Source of the DNA: Terrabacter terrigena
Lineage (GTDB): Bacteria; Actinomycetota; Actinomycetes; Actinomycetales; Dermatophilaceae
Assembly: GCF_042676085.1 (NCBI RefSeq)
Contig: NZ_JBHTKH010000001.1
Coordinates: 186,001-250,000 of the forward strand
Direction: 5' to 3'
Length of the DNA stretch: 64,000 nt
Shown piece after piece: positions 24,421 to 32,933 of the stretch; within the stretch, counting starts at the first letter, position 1, and each line of letters begins with the position of its first letter. The position numbers and the translations under genes are program-made. Below the pieces are notes generated by a model, which saw nothing but the letters and a program-made list of their open reading frames with translations, was not told the DNA's origin and ran no database searches.

Positions 24421-24561
24421 GGTCCCTCCCGGAGTCCTCGGCCGCGCGGCGTGCGCGGCCATGTGACGGACAGCGACGACGCGGCCCGTGGAATTCCGTG
24501 GGGCGGCCCGGGTTCGCCGAGGGCGAACGCGGAGCCGGGCCGGCGCTCGCGAGGGTTCTGC

Positions 24562-26187
24562 TCAGCCCTTGCCGAGGAACTTCTCGAACCCCTTGGGCAG
24601 GTTGGCCGGGTCGAAGCCGGCCATCGGGTCGGCGTCGGCGCCCTGTCCGTTGGACCCGGGGGCCCCGAACGCGCTCGCCGCGGACGAGGCACGACCGGCG
24701 GCCGCCTTCTCGGCGGCGGCGCGCTCCTCGGCCGCCCGCTTGGCCGGGTTGCCGCTCTTGCTCTTCTTGCGCTGGGGCTGCTGCTTGCCGCGCTTGCCGG
24801 TGCCCGGGATGCCCGGCATGCCCGGGAGGCCGCCACCACCGCCGCGGGCCATCGACTTCATCATCTTCTGGGCCTGCCCGAAGCGCTCGAGCAGCTGGTT
24901 GACCTCGGTGACGGTGACACCCGAGCCCTTGGCGATGCGCGACCGGCGCGAGCCGTTGATCTGCTTCGGGTGGGTGCGCTCGAACGGCGTCATGGAGCGG
25001 ACCATCGCCTCGACGCGGTCGAACTCGCGGTCGTCGAAGGCGTCGAGCTGGTCACGCATGCCCTGCATGCCCGGCATCATCTTGAGCATCGACTTGAGCG
25101 AGCCCATCTTCTTGATGGCGTTCATCTGCGAGAGGAAGTCCTCGAAGGTGAAGTCCTCCTCCGCGAGGAACTTGCGGGCCATCTCGTCGGCCTCGCGTTT
25201 GTCGAACGCCTTCTCGGCCTGCTCGATGAGGGTGAGCACGTCGCCCATGTCGAGGATGCGGCTGGCCATGCGGTCGGGGTGGAACACCTCGAAGTCGCTG
25301 ACCTTCTCACCGACGGACGCGAACATGATCGGCTCGCCCGTGATCTCGGCGACCGACAGGGCCGCGCCGCCGCGGGCGTCGCCGTCGAGCTTGGACAGCA
25401 CGACACCGGTGAAGGCGACGCCCTCGTGGAACGCCTGGGCCGTCTCGACGGCAGCCTGGCCGATCATCGCGTCGATGACGAAGAGGACCTCGTCGGGCTG
25501 GATCGCCGTGCGGATGTCCGAAGCCTGCTGCATGAGGTTGGCGTCGACGGCGAGGCGACCGGCAGTGTCGACGATGACGACGTCGTACTGCTTGGCACGC
25601 GCCTGCTCGATGCCCATCCGCGAGACCGACACCGGGTCCCCGAAGGACCGCGTGCCCTCGCCCGACTCGAGGACGGCGTCGTGACCGCCCATGTTGCCGC
25701 GCTCGGGCGCGAACACCGGGATGCCGGCGCGCTCGCCGACGACCTCGAGCTGGGTGACGGCGTTGGGGCGCTGGAGGTCGGCCGCGACGAGGAGCGGCGT
25801 GTGGCCCTGGTCCTTGAGCCACTTGCCGAGCTTGCCGGCGAAGGTCGTCTTTCCGGAACCCTGCAGACCGGCCAGCATGATGACGGTCGGGGGCTGCTTC
25901 GCGAAGCGGATCGTGCGGGTCTGCCCGCCGAGGATCGCGACGAGCTCCTCCTGCACGATCTTCACGACCTGCTGGGCGGGGTTGAGCGCCTGGCTGACCT
26001 CGGCGCCGAGCGCGCGCTCGCGCACGCTGGCGGTGAACCGCTTGACGACGGGCAGGGCCACGTCGGCGTCGAGCAGGGCGAGGCGGATGTCGCGGATCGT
26101 CGAGTTGACGTCGGACTCCGAGAGCCGGCCCTTGCCGCGGAGGTTCTTGAAGGTCGCGGTCAGGCGGTCAGACAGGGATGCAAACAC
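24562..26187 (-). CDS. ffh: Signal recognition particle protein Ffh
   Basis: SRP54 GTPase that binds signal sequences at the ribosome and hands them to FtsY (also in this window). N domain about 1-90, G domain with GLQGSGKTTFAGKLG (G1), DTAGRLAVD (G3) and TKLDGDARGGAAL (G4). The methionine-rich M domain (about 310-440) has GSLKSMLKMMPGMQGMR and RIAKGSGVTVTEVN (RNA-binding). A tail of about 100 residues follows, rich in Gly, Lys, Ala and Glu, much longer than in E. coli. The GTG start gives FASLSDRLTATFKNL. It has a 126-base spacer to the divergent NUDIX gene. Confidence 0.98.
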   Translation of the reverse strand: MFASLSDRLTATFKNLRGKGRLSESDVNSTIRDIRLALLDADVALPVVKRFTASVRERALGAEVSQALNPAQQVVKIVQEELVAILGGQTRTIRFAKQPPTVIMLAGLQGSGKTTFAGKLGKWLKDQGHTPLLVAADLQRPNAVTQLEVVGERAGIPVFAPERGNMGGHDAVLESGEGTRSFGDPVSVSRMGIEQARAKQYDVVIVDTAGRLAVDANLMQQASDIRTAIQPDEVLFVIDAMIGQAAVETAQAFHEGVAFTGVVLSKLDGDARGGAALSVAEITGEPIMFASVGEKVSDFEVFHPDRMASRILDMGDVLTLIEQAEKAFDKREADEMARKFLAEEDFTFEDFLSQMNAIKKMGSLKSMLKMMPGMQGMRDQLDAFDDREFDRVEAMVRSMTPFERTHPKQINGSRRSRIAKGSGVTVTEVNQLLERFGQAQKMMKSMARGGGGGLPGMPGIPGTGKRGKQQPQRKKSKSGNPAKRAAEERAAAEKAAAGRASSAASAFGAPGSNGQGADADPMAGFDPANLPKGFEKFLGKG

Positions 26188-26313
26188 CCGGCAAGGCTAT
26201 CCGTTCCCGCGCACAGCTCCGACCCGACGCCCACGCGGCAGCGTCGCACCCGTCCGTCGGCGCCCGAGGAGGTATGCCGTTCGCGTCGTCGTGGCGTGGC
26301 CTACCGTGGGCGG

Positions 26314-26715
26314 GTGCCTGACCTCATCGACAAGATCGCGTGGATCCACCTCGAGCAGCGCCGCCTGCTCGTGGCGCGCAACGCCGGACGTGAGAGGTTC
26401 TACCTGCCCGGGGGCAAGCGTGAGCCGGGCGAGAGCGACCTCGAGACGCTGGTGCGCGAGCTCGAGGAGGAGCTCACCGTCGTCGTCGACCCGGGCACGG
26501 CGGCATACGTCGGCACGTTCGAGGCCCTGGCCGACGCCCGCAGCGACGGCCTCGTGGTGCGCCTGACGTGCTACACGGCCTCCCACAGCGGGCCCTTCGC
26601 GCCGTCGCGCGAGATCGACGAGATCACCTGGATCACCTCGGTCGACGGCGACCGGGTGTCGGCGGTCGACCGGCTCGTCCTCGGTCACCTGCGCGACGCC
26701 GACCTCATCGACTGA
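26314..26715 (+). CDS. NUDIX hydrolase
   Basis: 133-residue NUDIX protein. The box is GGKREPGESDLETLVRELEE followed by EL, fitting G-x5-E-x7-R-E-x-x-E-E with a departure only at the final Gly position. The start VPDLIDKIAWIHLEQRRLL is at GTG 26314. NUDIX enzymes hydrolyse nucleoside diphosphates linked to another group; this one has no features to name the substrate. Its frame is open far upstream, but that stretch is antisense to ffh and not protein-like. It stands alone, divergent from ffh and convergent with glnD, with a long inverted repeat after its stop. Confidence 0.85.
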   Translation: MPDLIDKIAWIHLEQRRLLVARNAGRERFYLPGGKREPGESDLETLVRELEEELTVVVDPGTAAYVGTFEALADARSDGLVVRLTCYTASHSGPFAPSREIDEITWITSVDGDRVSAVDRLVLGHLRDADLID

Positions 26716-26744
26716 CCCCACCCGCCGCCGCAGCCGCAGTCCCG

Positions 26745-26790
26745 GTTCGATGTATCTCCGCGGCCCTGGGGCCGCGGAGATACATCGAAC
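26745..26790. terminator. 21-bp perfect inverted repeat between convergent genes
   Basis: Positions 26745-26765 are exactly complementary to 26770-26790 with a 4-base centre (CTGG). The stem has an AT-containing outer part (GTTCGATGTATCTCC) and a GC inner part (GCGGCC). It begins 30 bases after the NUDIX stop and ends 33 bases before the glnD stop, so it can end transcription from both sides. Confidence 0.8.
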
Positions 26791-26822
26791 GGCGGTGGAG
26801 GCGGGGGGCAAGTGTGGGCGGG

Positions 26823-29186
26823 TCAGGCCCCGTCGCAGGTGTCGATGATCATCGCCACGGCCTGCGCGGCACGTGCCGGTGCGAGCTGCCCGCCGCCGAA
26901 CTCGGTCACGTAGAAGGTGTCGAGCGTCTGGCCGGCATACGTCGCGATGTGCGCGGACCGCACCGACAGCGAGGCCCGGGCCAGCGTGATGCCGATGTCC
27001 TGGAGCAGACCGGTGCGGTCGGTGGCCCGCACCTCGATGACCGTCGCGGTGTCGGACGCGCTGCTGATCACCATCGCCCGCGTCGAGTCGACCGACCCCG
27101 ACCCGGGGCTGCGGACCCCGACCGGCCTGCGGCGCTGCAGCTTGCCGAGAGGCGACCGGTCACCGCTCGCGACGCGGGTCAGGTCACGCGAGATGACGGC
27201 GGGCAGGGGCGTCTCCCCGCCCGGCGACTCGACCCACCACTCGTTGACGGCGAGGCCGTCGACGGTGCGCACGATGGCCGAGCGCACCACGAACCCGTGG
27301 GCGGCGAGCAGGCCGGCGGTGTCGGCGAAGAGGCCGGCCCGGTCGCGGTCGATGATGTCGATGCGGTGCGCCCCGCCGAGCGAGGCCACCGTCACGTAGG
27401 ACTCTCCGGACGCGACGCGGTCGAGCGCGTCGTCGGGGAGCGTCAGGGTCTCCATCGGTTCCACGGCGAGTGGTCCCTCCGTCGCTGCCTGGGCGGTGAG
27501 AGCCGTCCGGCAGGCGGTGTAGAGCCGCTGGACGAGCCCGGCCCGCCAGTCGCTCCAAGCCTTCGGTCCGGCTGCTGACGCGTCCGCCTCGGTGAGGGCG
27601 CGGAGGAGGTCGAGGGTCGTGAGGGACCCGTCGACGGCGTCGGAGAGCGCGGCGATGGTCGCCGGGTCCTCGGGGTCGCGGCGCGTGGCCAGGTCGACGA
27701 GCGTCAGGTGCTCGCGCACGAGCCGCACGACGGTGACGCGGTCGGCATCGCCGATCCCGATCCGCTGCAGCACCGTGTCGGCCAGCTCGGCCCCGGTCGC
27801 GGAGTGGTCCCGCGAGCCGGGCACCTTGCCGATGTCGTGGAGCACGGCGGCGAGCATGAGCAGGTCGGGACGGGAGACGTCGCGCACCATGCCGCTGGCC
27901 GCCACGACCGTCTCGATGAGGTGACGATCGACCGTGTGCCGGTGCACGGCGTTGCGCTGGGGCCGGCTGCGCACGGCCTGCCACTCGGGGATCCACCGCT
28001 CGACGACGCCGGCGAGGTCGAGCCCCTCCCAGACCGTGACGAGCCCGGGACCCGCGGCGAGGAGGTCGGCGAAGAGGTTGCGCGCCACCTCGGGCCACGG
28101 CTCGGGCATCGGGGGCGCCTGCGCCGCAAGGTTCTTCAGCGTCGTCGGTGAGAGCGGTATGCCGCCCCGAGCCGCGACCACGGCGGCGCGCAGCGGGATG
28201 ATCGGGTCCGAGGCCAGGTCGGCCGACGGTCCGAGCACCGCCTCACCGTCGTGGCGGTAGAGGCCGTAGCCGAGCGGAGCCAGCTGCGGGCGGCGCGGGC
28301 CGACGCGCAGCGTCCTGGCGCGCTGGGACTGCATGGCCCGGCGCAGGGTGCCGTCGACGGCATACGCGATGGTGCGCGCCGACGTCGACAGGTCGGTGAG
28401 CAGGTCGTCGGCGTCGGTGTAGCCGAGCAGGGCGGCGCACGCGTCCTGGTCGTCGCGGGTGAGGCGGTCGCGGCCTCTGCCGGTGACGACATGGATCGCG
28501 TCGCGCACGTCGAGGATGCGCTCGTACGCGTCGTCGACCTCGCCGTGCGGCCGGTCCGTCAGCCACGCGGCGGTCAGGGCGCGCAGCACCGACATGTCCC
28601 GCAGGCCGCCGTGGGCCTCCTTCAGGTCGGGCTCGATGAGGTGGGCGAGGTCGCCCTGCCGGGCGTGCCGCTGGACGACCGACTCCTGCATCTCGCCGAG
28701 CCGGGTGCGGGCGTTGGCCCGCCAGTCGTGCGCGACCGTCGAGCGGGCCGCGTTGACCACGTCGGCGTCACCGGCGACGTGGGTCAGGTCGAGCAGCCCG
28801 ACCGCCGCCGAGAGGTCGTCGGCGGCGACCGCGCGGCAGTCGGCCACCGTGCGGACGCTGTGGTCGAGGCGGACCCCGGCGTCCCAGATCGGGTACCAGA
28901 GCTTGTCGGCGAAGGCGCCGACCTCCTTGCCCGAGAGCCCCCGGGGGTGGTGCACGAGGACGAGGTCGTAGTCGCTGAGGGGCCCGCCGTCGCCGCGGGC
29001 GAGCGAGCCGACGGCCGCGAGGGCCACGCCCTCGTGCCGCCGGCCCGCGCACGCCTCGCGCCACAGCTCCTGGAGCCAGCCGAGGCCGAAGTCGGCGAGC
29101 GCCCGGCGCCGGGTCTGGCCGGCGCCGGGCGTCGCGAAGGTTCGGGTGCCGGCGAGGTCCAGACGTCGGGTGGTCACATCCGTCAT
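26823..29186 (-). CDS. glnD: [Protein-PII] uridylyltransferase/adenylyltransferase GlnD
   Basis: Bifunctional nitrogen sensor that modifies and de-modifies the PII protein encoded just upstream. The nucleotidyltransferase site is GSLARGDGG with SDYDLVLVH (about residues 58-76), the HD domain has HRHTVDRHL and LAAVLHDIGKVPGSRDHS, and two ACT domains close the protein (one around AHRIDIIDRDRAGLFADTAG, one around EVRATDRTGLLQDIG). 787 residues, usual length. In actinobacteria GlnD often adenylylates PII. Third gene of amtB-glnB-glnD, 84 bases after glnB. Confidence 0.96.
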   Translation of the reverse strand: MTDVTTRRLDLAGTRTFATPGAGQTRRRALADFGLGWLQELWREACAGRRHEGVALAAVGSLARGDGGPLSDYDLVLVHHPRGLSGKEVGAFADKLWYPIWDAGVRLDHSVRTVADCRAVAADDLSAAVGLLDLTHVAGDADVVNAARSTVAHDWRANARTRLGEMQESVVQRHARQGDLAHLIEPDLKEAHGGLRDMSVLRALTAAWLTDRPHGEVDDAYERILDVRDAIHVVTGRGRDRLTRDDQDACAALLGYTDADDLLTDLSTSARTIAYAVDGTLRRAMQSQRARTLRVGPRRPQLAPLGYGLYRHDGEAVLGPSADLASDPIIPLRAAVVAARGGIPLSPTTLKNLAAQAPPMPEPWPEVARNLFADLLAAGPGLVTVWEGLDLAGVVERWIPEWQAVRSRPQRNAVHRHTVDRHLIETVVAASGMVRDVSRPDLLMLAAVLHDIGKVPGSRDHSATGAELADTVLQRIGIGDADRVTVVRLVREHLTLVDLATRRDPEDPATIAALSDAVDGSLTTLDLLRALTEADASAAGPKAWSDWRAGLVQRLYTACRTALTAQAATEGPLAVEPMETLTLPDDALDRVASGESYVTVASLGGAHRIDIIDRDRAGLFADTAGLLAAHGFVVRSAIVRTVDGLAVNEWWVESPGGETPLPAVISRDLTRVASGDRSPLGKLQRRRPVGVRSPGSGSVDSTRAMVISSASDTATVIEVRATDRTGLLQDIGITLARASLSVRSAHIATYAGQTLDTFYVTEFGGGQLAPARAAQAVAMIIDTCDGA

Positions 29187-29270
29187 GTCAGGTTCTCGCC
29201 GTCCCCTTGAGCTGCATGTGTACGTGTCTGTGCTGTGGTGCGTGTCGTGCTGCGGCCGTGTCGCGGCGCC

Positions 29271-29609
29271 TCAGAGGGCGTCGACACCACGCTCGCCGGT
29301 ACGGACGCGGACGACCTCGTCGACCGGGACGGACCAGATCTTGCCGTCGCCGATGCGACCGGTCTGGGCCGCCTTGAGGATGACCTCCAGCACGTCGGCC
29401 GAGTCGACGTCGTCGACCAGGACCTCGAGGCGCACCTTCGGCACGAAGTCGACGGTGTACTCGGCGCCGCGGTAGACCTCGCTGTGGCCGCGCTGGCGGC
29501 CGTAGCCGCTGGCCTCGCTGATGGTCATGCCGGCCACCCCGAAGGCCTCCAGGGCCTCCTTGACCTCGTCGAGCTGGTGCGGCTTGATGATGGCGGTGAT
29601 GAGCTTCAC
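29271..29609 (-). CDS. glnB: Nitrogen regulatory protein P-II (GlnB/GlnK)
   Basis: Trimeric signal protein that integrates ATP/ADP, 2-oxoglutarate and nitrogen status and binds AmtB. 112 residues: KLITAIIKPHQLDEVKEAL, GMTISEASGYGRQRGH, the T loop EVYRGAEYTVDFVPK with modifiable Tyr51, and the C loop GRIGDGKIWSVPVDEVVRVRTGE. Complete. Its start overlaps the amtB stop by 4 bases (ATGA). The pairing with amtB means it is functionally a GlnK. Confidence 0.97.
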   Translation of the reverse strand: MKLITAIIKPHQLDEVKEALEAFGVAGMTISEASGYGRQRGHSEVYRGAEYTVDFVPKVRLEVLVDDVDSADVLEVILKAAQTGRIGDGKIWSVPVDEVVRVRTGERGVDAL

Positions 29610-31078
29610 GCGGATGCCCCTTCCTTGGAGGACGGCTCGTCGGCGACGGCCTGTCGGGTTCGTTCGGCCACGACGCCCGAGGACGGCAGGCTACGGCTGC
29701 CACCCGTGAACGAGCCGAGGTCGTACGCGGTCTCCGCGTGCTCCAGCAGGTCGATCCCGCTGACCTCTTCCTCCTCGGAGACGGTGAAGCCCATGGTCTT
29801 GTGCAGCACCCAGCCGATGGCGAAGGTGACGACGAAGGAGTAGATCAGCACGGCGAAGGCGCCGAGTGCCTGGGCACCGAGCTGGCCGAGGCCACCACCG
29901 AGGAAGAGACCGTCGTTCATGCTGAGGCCCGCCGTGCCGGTCGGGCTGTTGGTCGCGTCGGCCAGGAAGCCGATGAGCAGGGTGCCGATGAGGCCGCCGA
30001 CGAGGTGCACGCCGACCACGTCGAGGCTGTCGTCGAAACCGAACCGGAACTTGAGGCCGACGGCCAGCGCGCAGCCGACACCGGCGGCCAGGCCGACGAC
30101 GAGCGCCCCCCACGGGGAGACGGTGGCACACGCGGGGGTGATGGCCACGAGGCCTGCGACGACGCCGGATGCCGCGCCGAGGGACGTGGCGTGCCCGTCG
30201 CGGATCTTCTCCGTGATGAGCCAGCCGAGCATGGCGGTGCAGGTCGCGCCCAGGGTGTTGACCCAGACGCCGGAGGCCAGGGTGCCCGCGCTGAGGGCCG
30301 AGCCGGCGTTGAAGCCGAACCAGCCGAACCACAGGATGCCGGCGCCGATCATGACCAGGGTCAGGTTGTGCGGGCGCATCGGCTCCTTGGGCCAACCCAC
30401 CCGCTTGCGGAGCAGGATCGCGAGGGCCAGGCCCGCGACACCCGCGTTGATGTGGATGGCCGTACCACCGGCGAAGTCGTACGCGCCGGCGCCGCCGAGG
30501 AAGAGCCCTTCGGCCTTGTTGGCGATCCAGCCACCGGTCTCGGCGGCGAAGCCGTTGAAGGCGAAGACCCAGTGGGCCGCCGGGAAGTAGACCAGCGTCG
30601 CCCAGATCACGGTGAAGACGGTCCAGGTGACGAACTTGGCGCGGTCGGCGATCGCGCCGGAGACGAGGGCCACGGCGATGATCGCGAAGACGACCTGGAA
30701 GGCCACGAACGCCCCACCGGGGATGCCGCCCGCTGCTGCCGTGCCTGCGGCCGCGTCGGCCGGGACGTAGCCGTAGATCGCATCGAGCACGCCGGTGAGC
30801 CCGAAGTGCTCGAAGGGGTTGCCGAGCAGACCGCCACCGACGTCGTTGGCGAAGGTCTCGCTGTAGCCCCAGAGGATCCACACCGTGCCGACCGTGCCCA
30901 TCGTGATGAACGACATCATCATCATGTTGAGGACGCTCTTGGTGCGAACCATGCCGCCGTAGAACAGGGCCAGGCCGGGGGTCATGAACAGGACCAGGGC
31001 GGCCGCTGCGAGGACCCACGCGGTGTTCCCGCTGTCGGTGAACGGCGCGTCTGCCGTCACGAAGGTAAGTGCGCTCAT
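29606..31078 (-). CDS. amtB: Ammonium transporter AmtB
   Basis: Eleven-helix ammonium channel of the cell membrane. Landmarks: FMTPGLALFYGGMVRTKSVL (start of helix 1), HWVFAFNGF, GGTAIHINAGVAGLAL (twin-His region), FGWFGFNAGSAL and DDSLDVVGVHLVGG. The last 60 residues are a cytoplasmic tail with SEEEEVSGIDLLEH. No cleavable signal peptide is clear. PII (glnB) follows at once and would block the channel when nitrogen is plentiful. A possible GlnR operator lies 55 bases upstream of the start. Confidence 0.96.
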   Translation of the reverse strand: MSALTFVTADAPFTDSGNTAWVLAAAALVLFMTPGLALFYGGMVRTKSVLNMMMMSFITMGTVGTVWILWGYSETFANDVGGGLLGNPFEHFGLTGVLDAIYGYVPADAAAGTAAAGGIPGGAFVAFQVVFAIIAVALVSGAIADRAKFVTWTVFTVIWATLVYFPAAHWVFAFNGFAAETGGWIANKAEGLFLGGAGAYDFAGGTAIHINAGVAGLALAILLRKRVGWPKEPMRPHNLTLVMIGAGILWFGWFGFNAGSALSAGTLASGVWVNTLGATCTAMLGWLITEKIRDGHATSLGAASGVVAGLVAITPACATVSPWGALVVGLAAGVGCALAVGLKFRFGFDDSLDVVGVHLVGGLIGTLLIGFLADATNSPTGTAGLSMNDGLFLGGGLGQLGAQALGAFAVLIYSFVVTFAIGWVLHKTMGFTVSEEEEVSGIDLLEHAETAYDLGSFTGGSRSLPSSGVVAERTRQAVADEPSSKEGASA

Positions 31079-31132
31079 GGCGAGAACGATGGACGGGCCG
31101 AATTTCCGGCGACGGCGCCGTTTGTTACAGCG

Positions 31133-31170
31133 GTGTCAACAACCGGTCGGCGTTGTTAGCGAATGGTTTC
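31133..31170 (-). promoter_or_regulatory. Possible GlnR operator upstream of amtB
   Basis: On the minus strand the blocks GAAAC, CTAAC, GACCG and GACAC are spaced by 6 bases each, resembling the GlnR a/b-site pattern gTnAC-n6-GaAAC. The first two blocks fit well, the last two weakly. amtB-glnB-glnD is a known GlnR target in Streptomyces and mycobacteria, so the location fits. Confidence 0.42.
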
Positions 31171-31302
31171 CCGCACGGCGCCGGTCCGGATCGTGGACAC
31201 GCGCGACCGGCGGGTGGAACGCGATGCCGCCCGGCCGACCCCCGTACGCACGTGTGCCGCCCGGCCGGCGGGCGGCGTACGTGGTCGTTCGGGCCCGGTG
31301 CG

Positions 31303-32526
31303 TCACATGACGATGGCGTCGACGAAGGCCTCGGGGTCGAAGGGCGCCAGGTCGTCGGGGCCCTCGCCCAGACCGACGAGCTTGACCGGGACGCCGAGCT
31401 GGCGCTGCACGGCCACGACGATGCCGCCCTTGGCGGTCCCGTCGAGCTTGGTCAGCACGATGCCCGTCACGTTGACGGCCTCGGAGAACACCTTCGCCTG
31501 TTGCAGGCCGTTCTGGCCCGTGGTCGCGTCGAGGACGAGGAGCACCTCGTCGATCTCGCTCTGCTTCTCGATGACGCGCTTGACCTTGCCGAGCTCGTCC
31601 ATCAGGCCGACCTTGTTGTGGAGGCGACCGGCCGTGTCGATGATGACGACGTCGGCCTCCTCCTCGATTCCTGCCTTGACCGCGTCGAAGGCGACGGCGG
31701 CGGGGTCGGCGCCGTCCTTGTCGGAGCGCACGGTGACGACGCCCACCCGGGCGCCCCACGTCTCGAGCTGGTCGGCGGCCGCGGCGCGGAAGGTGTCGGC
31801 CGCCCCGAGGATCACCTCGCGGTCCTCGGCGACGAGGACGCGGGCGAGCTTGCCCACGGTGGTCGTCTTGCCGGTGCCGTTGACACCGACGACGAGGATC
31901 ACGGCGGGCCGGTCGCCGACGCGGCTGCTGGCGATGCGGCGGTCCATGTCGGGCTGGACGAGCGCGAGCAGGTCGTCGCGGAGCCAACCGCGCACCGTGG
32001 CCTCGTCGGTGGTGCCGTCGACCTTCACCTTGGTGCGCAGCGAGTCGACGAGCTCGGTCGTCGCCTCGACACCGAGGTCGGAGCGGATGAGGGTGTCCTC
32101 GACCTCCTCCCACGTCTCCTCGTCGAGGCTGCCGCGCGAGAGCAGGGCCAGCAGGCCCTGTCCGATGGAGGAGTTGGACCGGGCGAGCCGGGCGCGCAGG
32201 CGCTGCAGGCGGCCACGCGCCGACTCGGGCCGCTCGACGGTCGGTGCAGGAGGTGCGGTCGGCGCGGGTGGCGCCTCGGGGCCCGTTGCCTCCGGCGCCG
32301 GGGCCGGCGCGCCCGGTGACTCCGGTGGCGCCACGGTGTCGGTCGAGTCGGTGGGCGGTCTGCGGTCGAGGTCCTCAGCGGGTAGCCCCGGCGCCGCCGG
32401 GGGCGCCTCGCGCTCGATGGTGCGGCCGGCGCGGCCCCGCACGAGGTTGACGCCGTAGGCGACCGCTCCGGCGAGGATGACGACGCCGATGATGACGAAG
32501 ATCAAGACTGTGTCCACGCCAGCCAT
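31303..32526 (-). CDS. ftsY: Signal recognition particle receptor FtsY
   Basis: SRP receptor GTPase. The N-terminus is a membrane helix (VLIFVIIGVVILAGAVAYGV, residues about 7-26), so it is anchored, as in other actinobacteria. A Pro/Ala/Glu-rich linker (about 35-100) leads to the NG domain: GVNGTGKTTTVGKLA, DTAGRLHNKVGLMDEL and TKLDGTAKGGIVVA. The end GLGEGPDDLAPFDPEAFVDAI is the family end. It lies 225 bases from amtB and downstream of smc and a small membrane protein on the same strand, the usual smc-ftsY order. Confidence 0.97.
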   Translation of the reverse strand: MAGVDTVLIFVIIGVVILAGAVAYGVNLVRGRAGRTIEREAPPAAPGLPAEDLDRRPPTDSTDTVAPPESPGAPAPAPEATGPEAPPAPTAPPAPTVERPESARGRLQRLRARLARSNSSIGQGLLALLSRGSLDEETWEEVEDTLIRSDLGVEATTELVDSLRTKVKVDGTTDEATVRGWLRDDLLALVQPDMDRRIASSRVGDRPAVILVVGVNGTGKTTTVGKLARVLVAEDREVILGAADTFRAAAADQLETWGARVGVVTVRSDKDGADPAAVAFDAVKAGIEEEADVVIIDTAGRLHNKVGLMDELGKVKRVIEKQSEIDEVLLVLDATTGQNGLQQAKVFSEAVNVTGIVLTKLDGTAKGGIVVAVQRQLGVPVKLVGLGEGPDDLAPFDPEAFVDAIVM

Positions 32527-32607
32527 CCAACCATCCGGGACGCGAGGCCTGCTCCGGAGAGCACGATCGGTGGGGCGTCGGCAGGCGCGACCCGACCGTG
32601 GAGGACG

Positions 32608-32793
32608 CTACGGCATACGGGCGTCGGGGCGGCGGACCACGCCGCTCGCGCGCCGGCGGGCGTCCTCGGCGATCGCCTCACCCTTGGCGGTGAGCACGTC
32701 CCGACCACCGCGGTGCGCCGGCACCGCGACGACACCGACGACCGCCACGGCGAGCACGGTGACGACAAGCATCGAGATGACCAGGAAAACCAT
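32608..32793 (-). CDS. Small single-pass membrane protein, 61 residues
   Basis: Starts MVFLVISMLVVTVLAVAVVG, a single membrane helix of about 20-23 residues, followed by a short basic/acidic cytoplasmic tail with DVLTAKGEAIAEDARRRASG. I do not recognise a named family, but small proteins of this type are common next to ftsY or smc in actinobacteria. The ATG at 32793 is chosen because the membrane helix begins there; the longer open frame upstream has no protein character. The stop region contains the GTATGCCG word. Three GTGACG repeats lie directly upstream of the start. Confidence 0.6.
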   Translation of the reverse strand: MVFLVISMLVVTVLAVAVVGVVAVPAHRGGRDVLTAKGEAIAEDARRRASGVVRRPDARMP

Positions 32794-32802
32794 GGGACAA
32801 GA

Positions 32803-32845
32803 GTGACGCATGAGACGTGTGTGACGCAAATAGCACAGTGTGACG
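32803..32845. promoter_or_regulatory. Three GTGACG direct repeats spaced 18-19 bases
   Basis: GTGACG occurs at 32803-32808, 32821-32826 and 32840-32845. The stretch is unusually AT-rich for this genome (ACGCAAATAGCACAG). On the minus strand TTGCCA near 32869 and TATTTG near 32850 could be promoter boxes for the small membrane protein. Regular spacing near two helical turns suggests a protein array. Confidence 0.4.
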
Positions 32846-32933
32846 TTTTGGCAACCTGGACGCGCCGGTTCCGGGGCGCGCTCGGAAGGGCCCACCGCTT
32901 CGTTGCGATGAACCCGGGCGCACGCCGACCGGC

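Noticed and set aside
26188..26313. SRP RNA gene beside ffh
   Set aside because: No conserved GGAA tetraloop hairpin with its asymmetric loop is present in the spacer.
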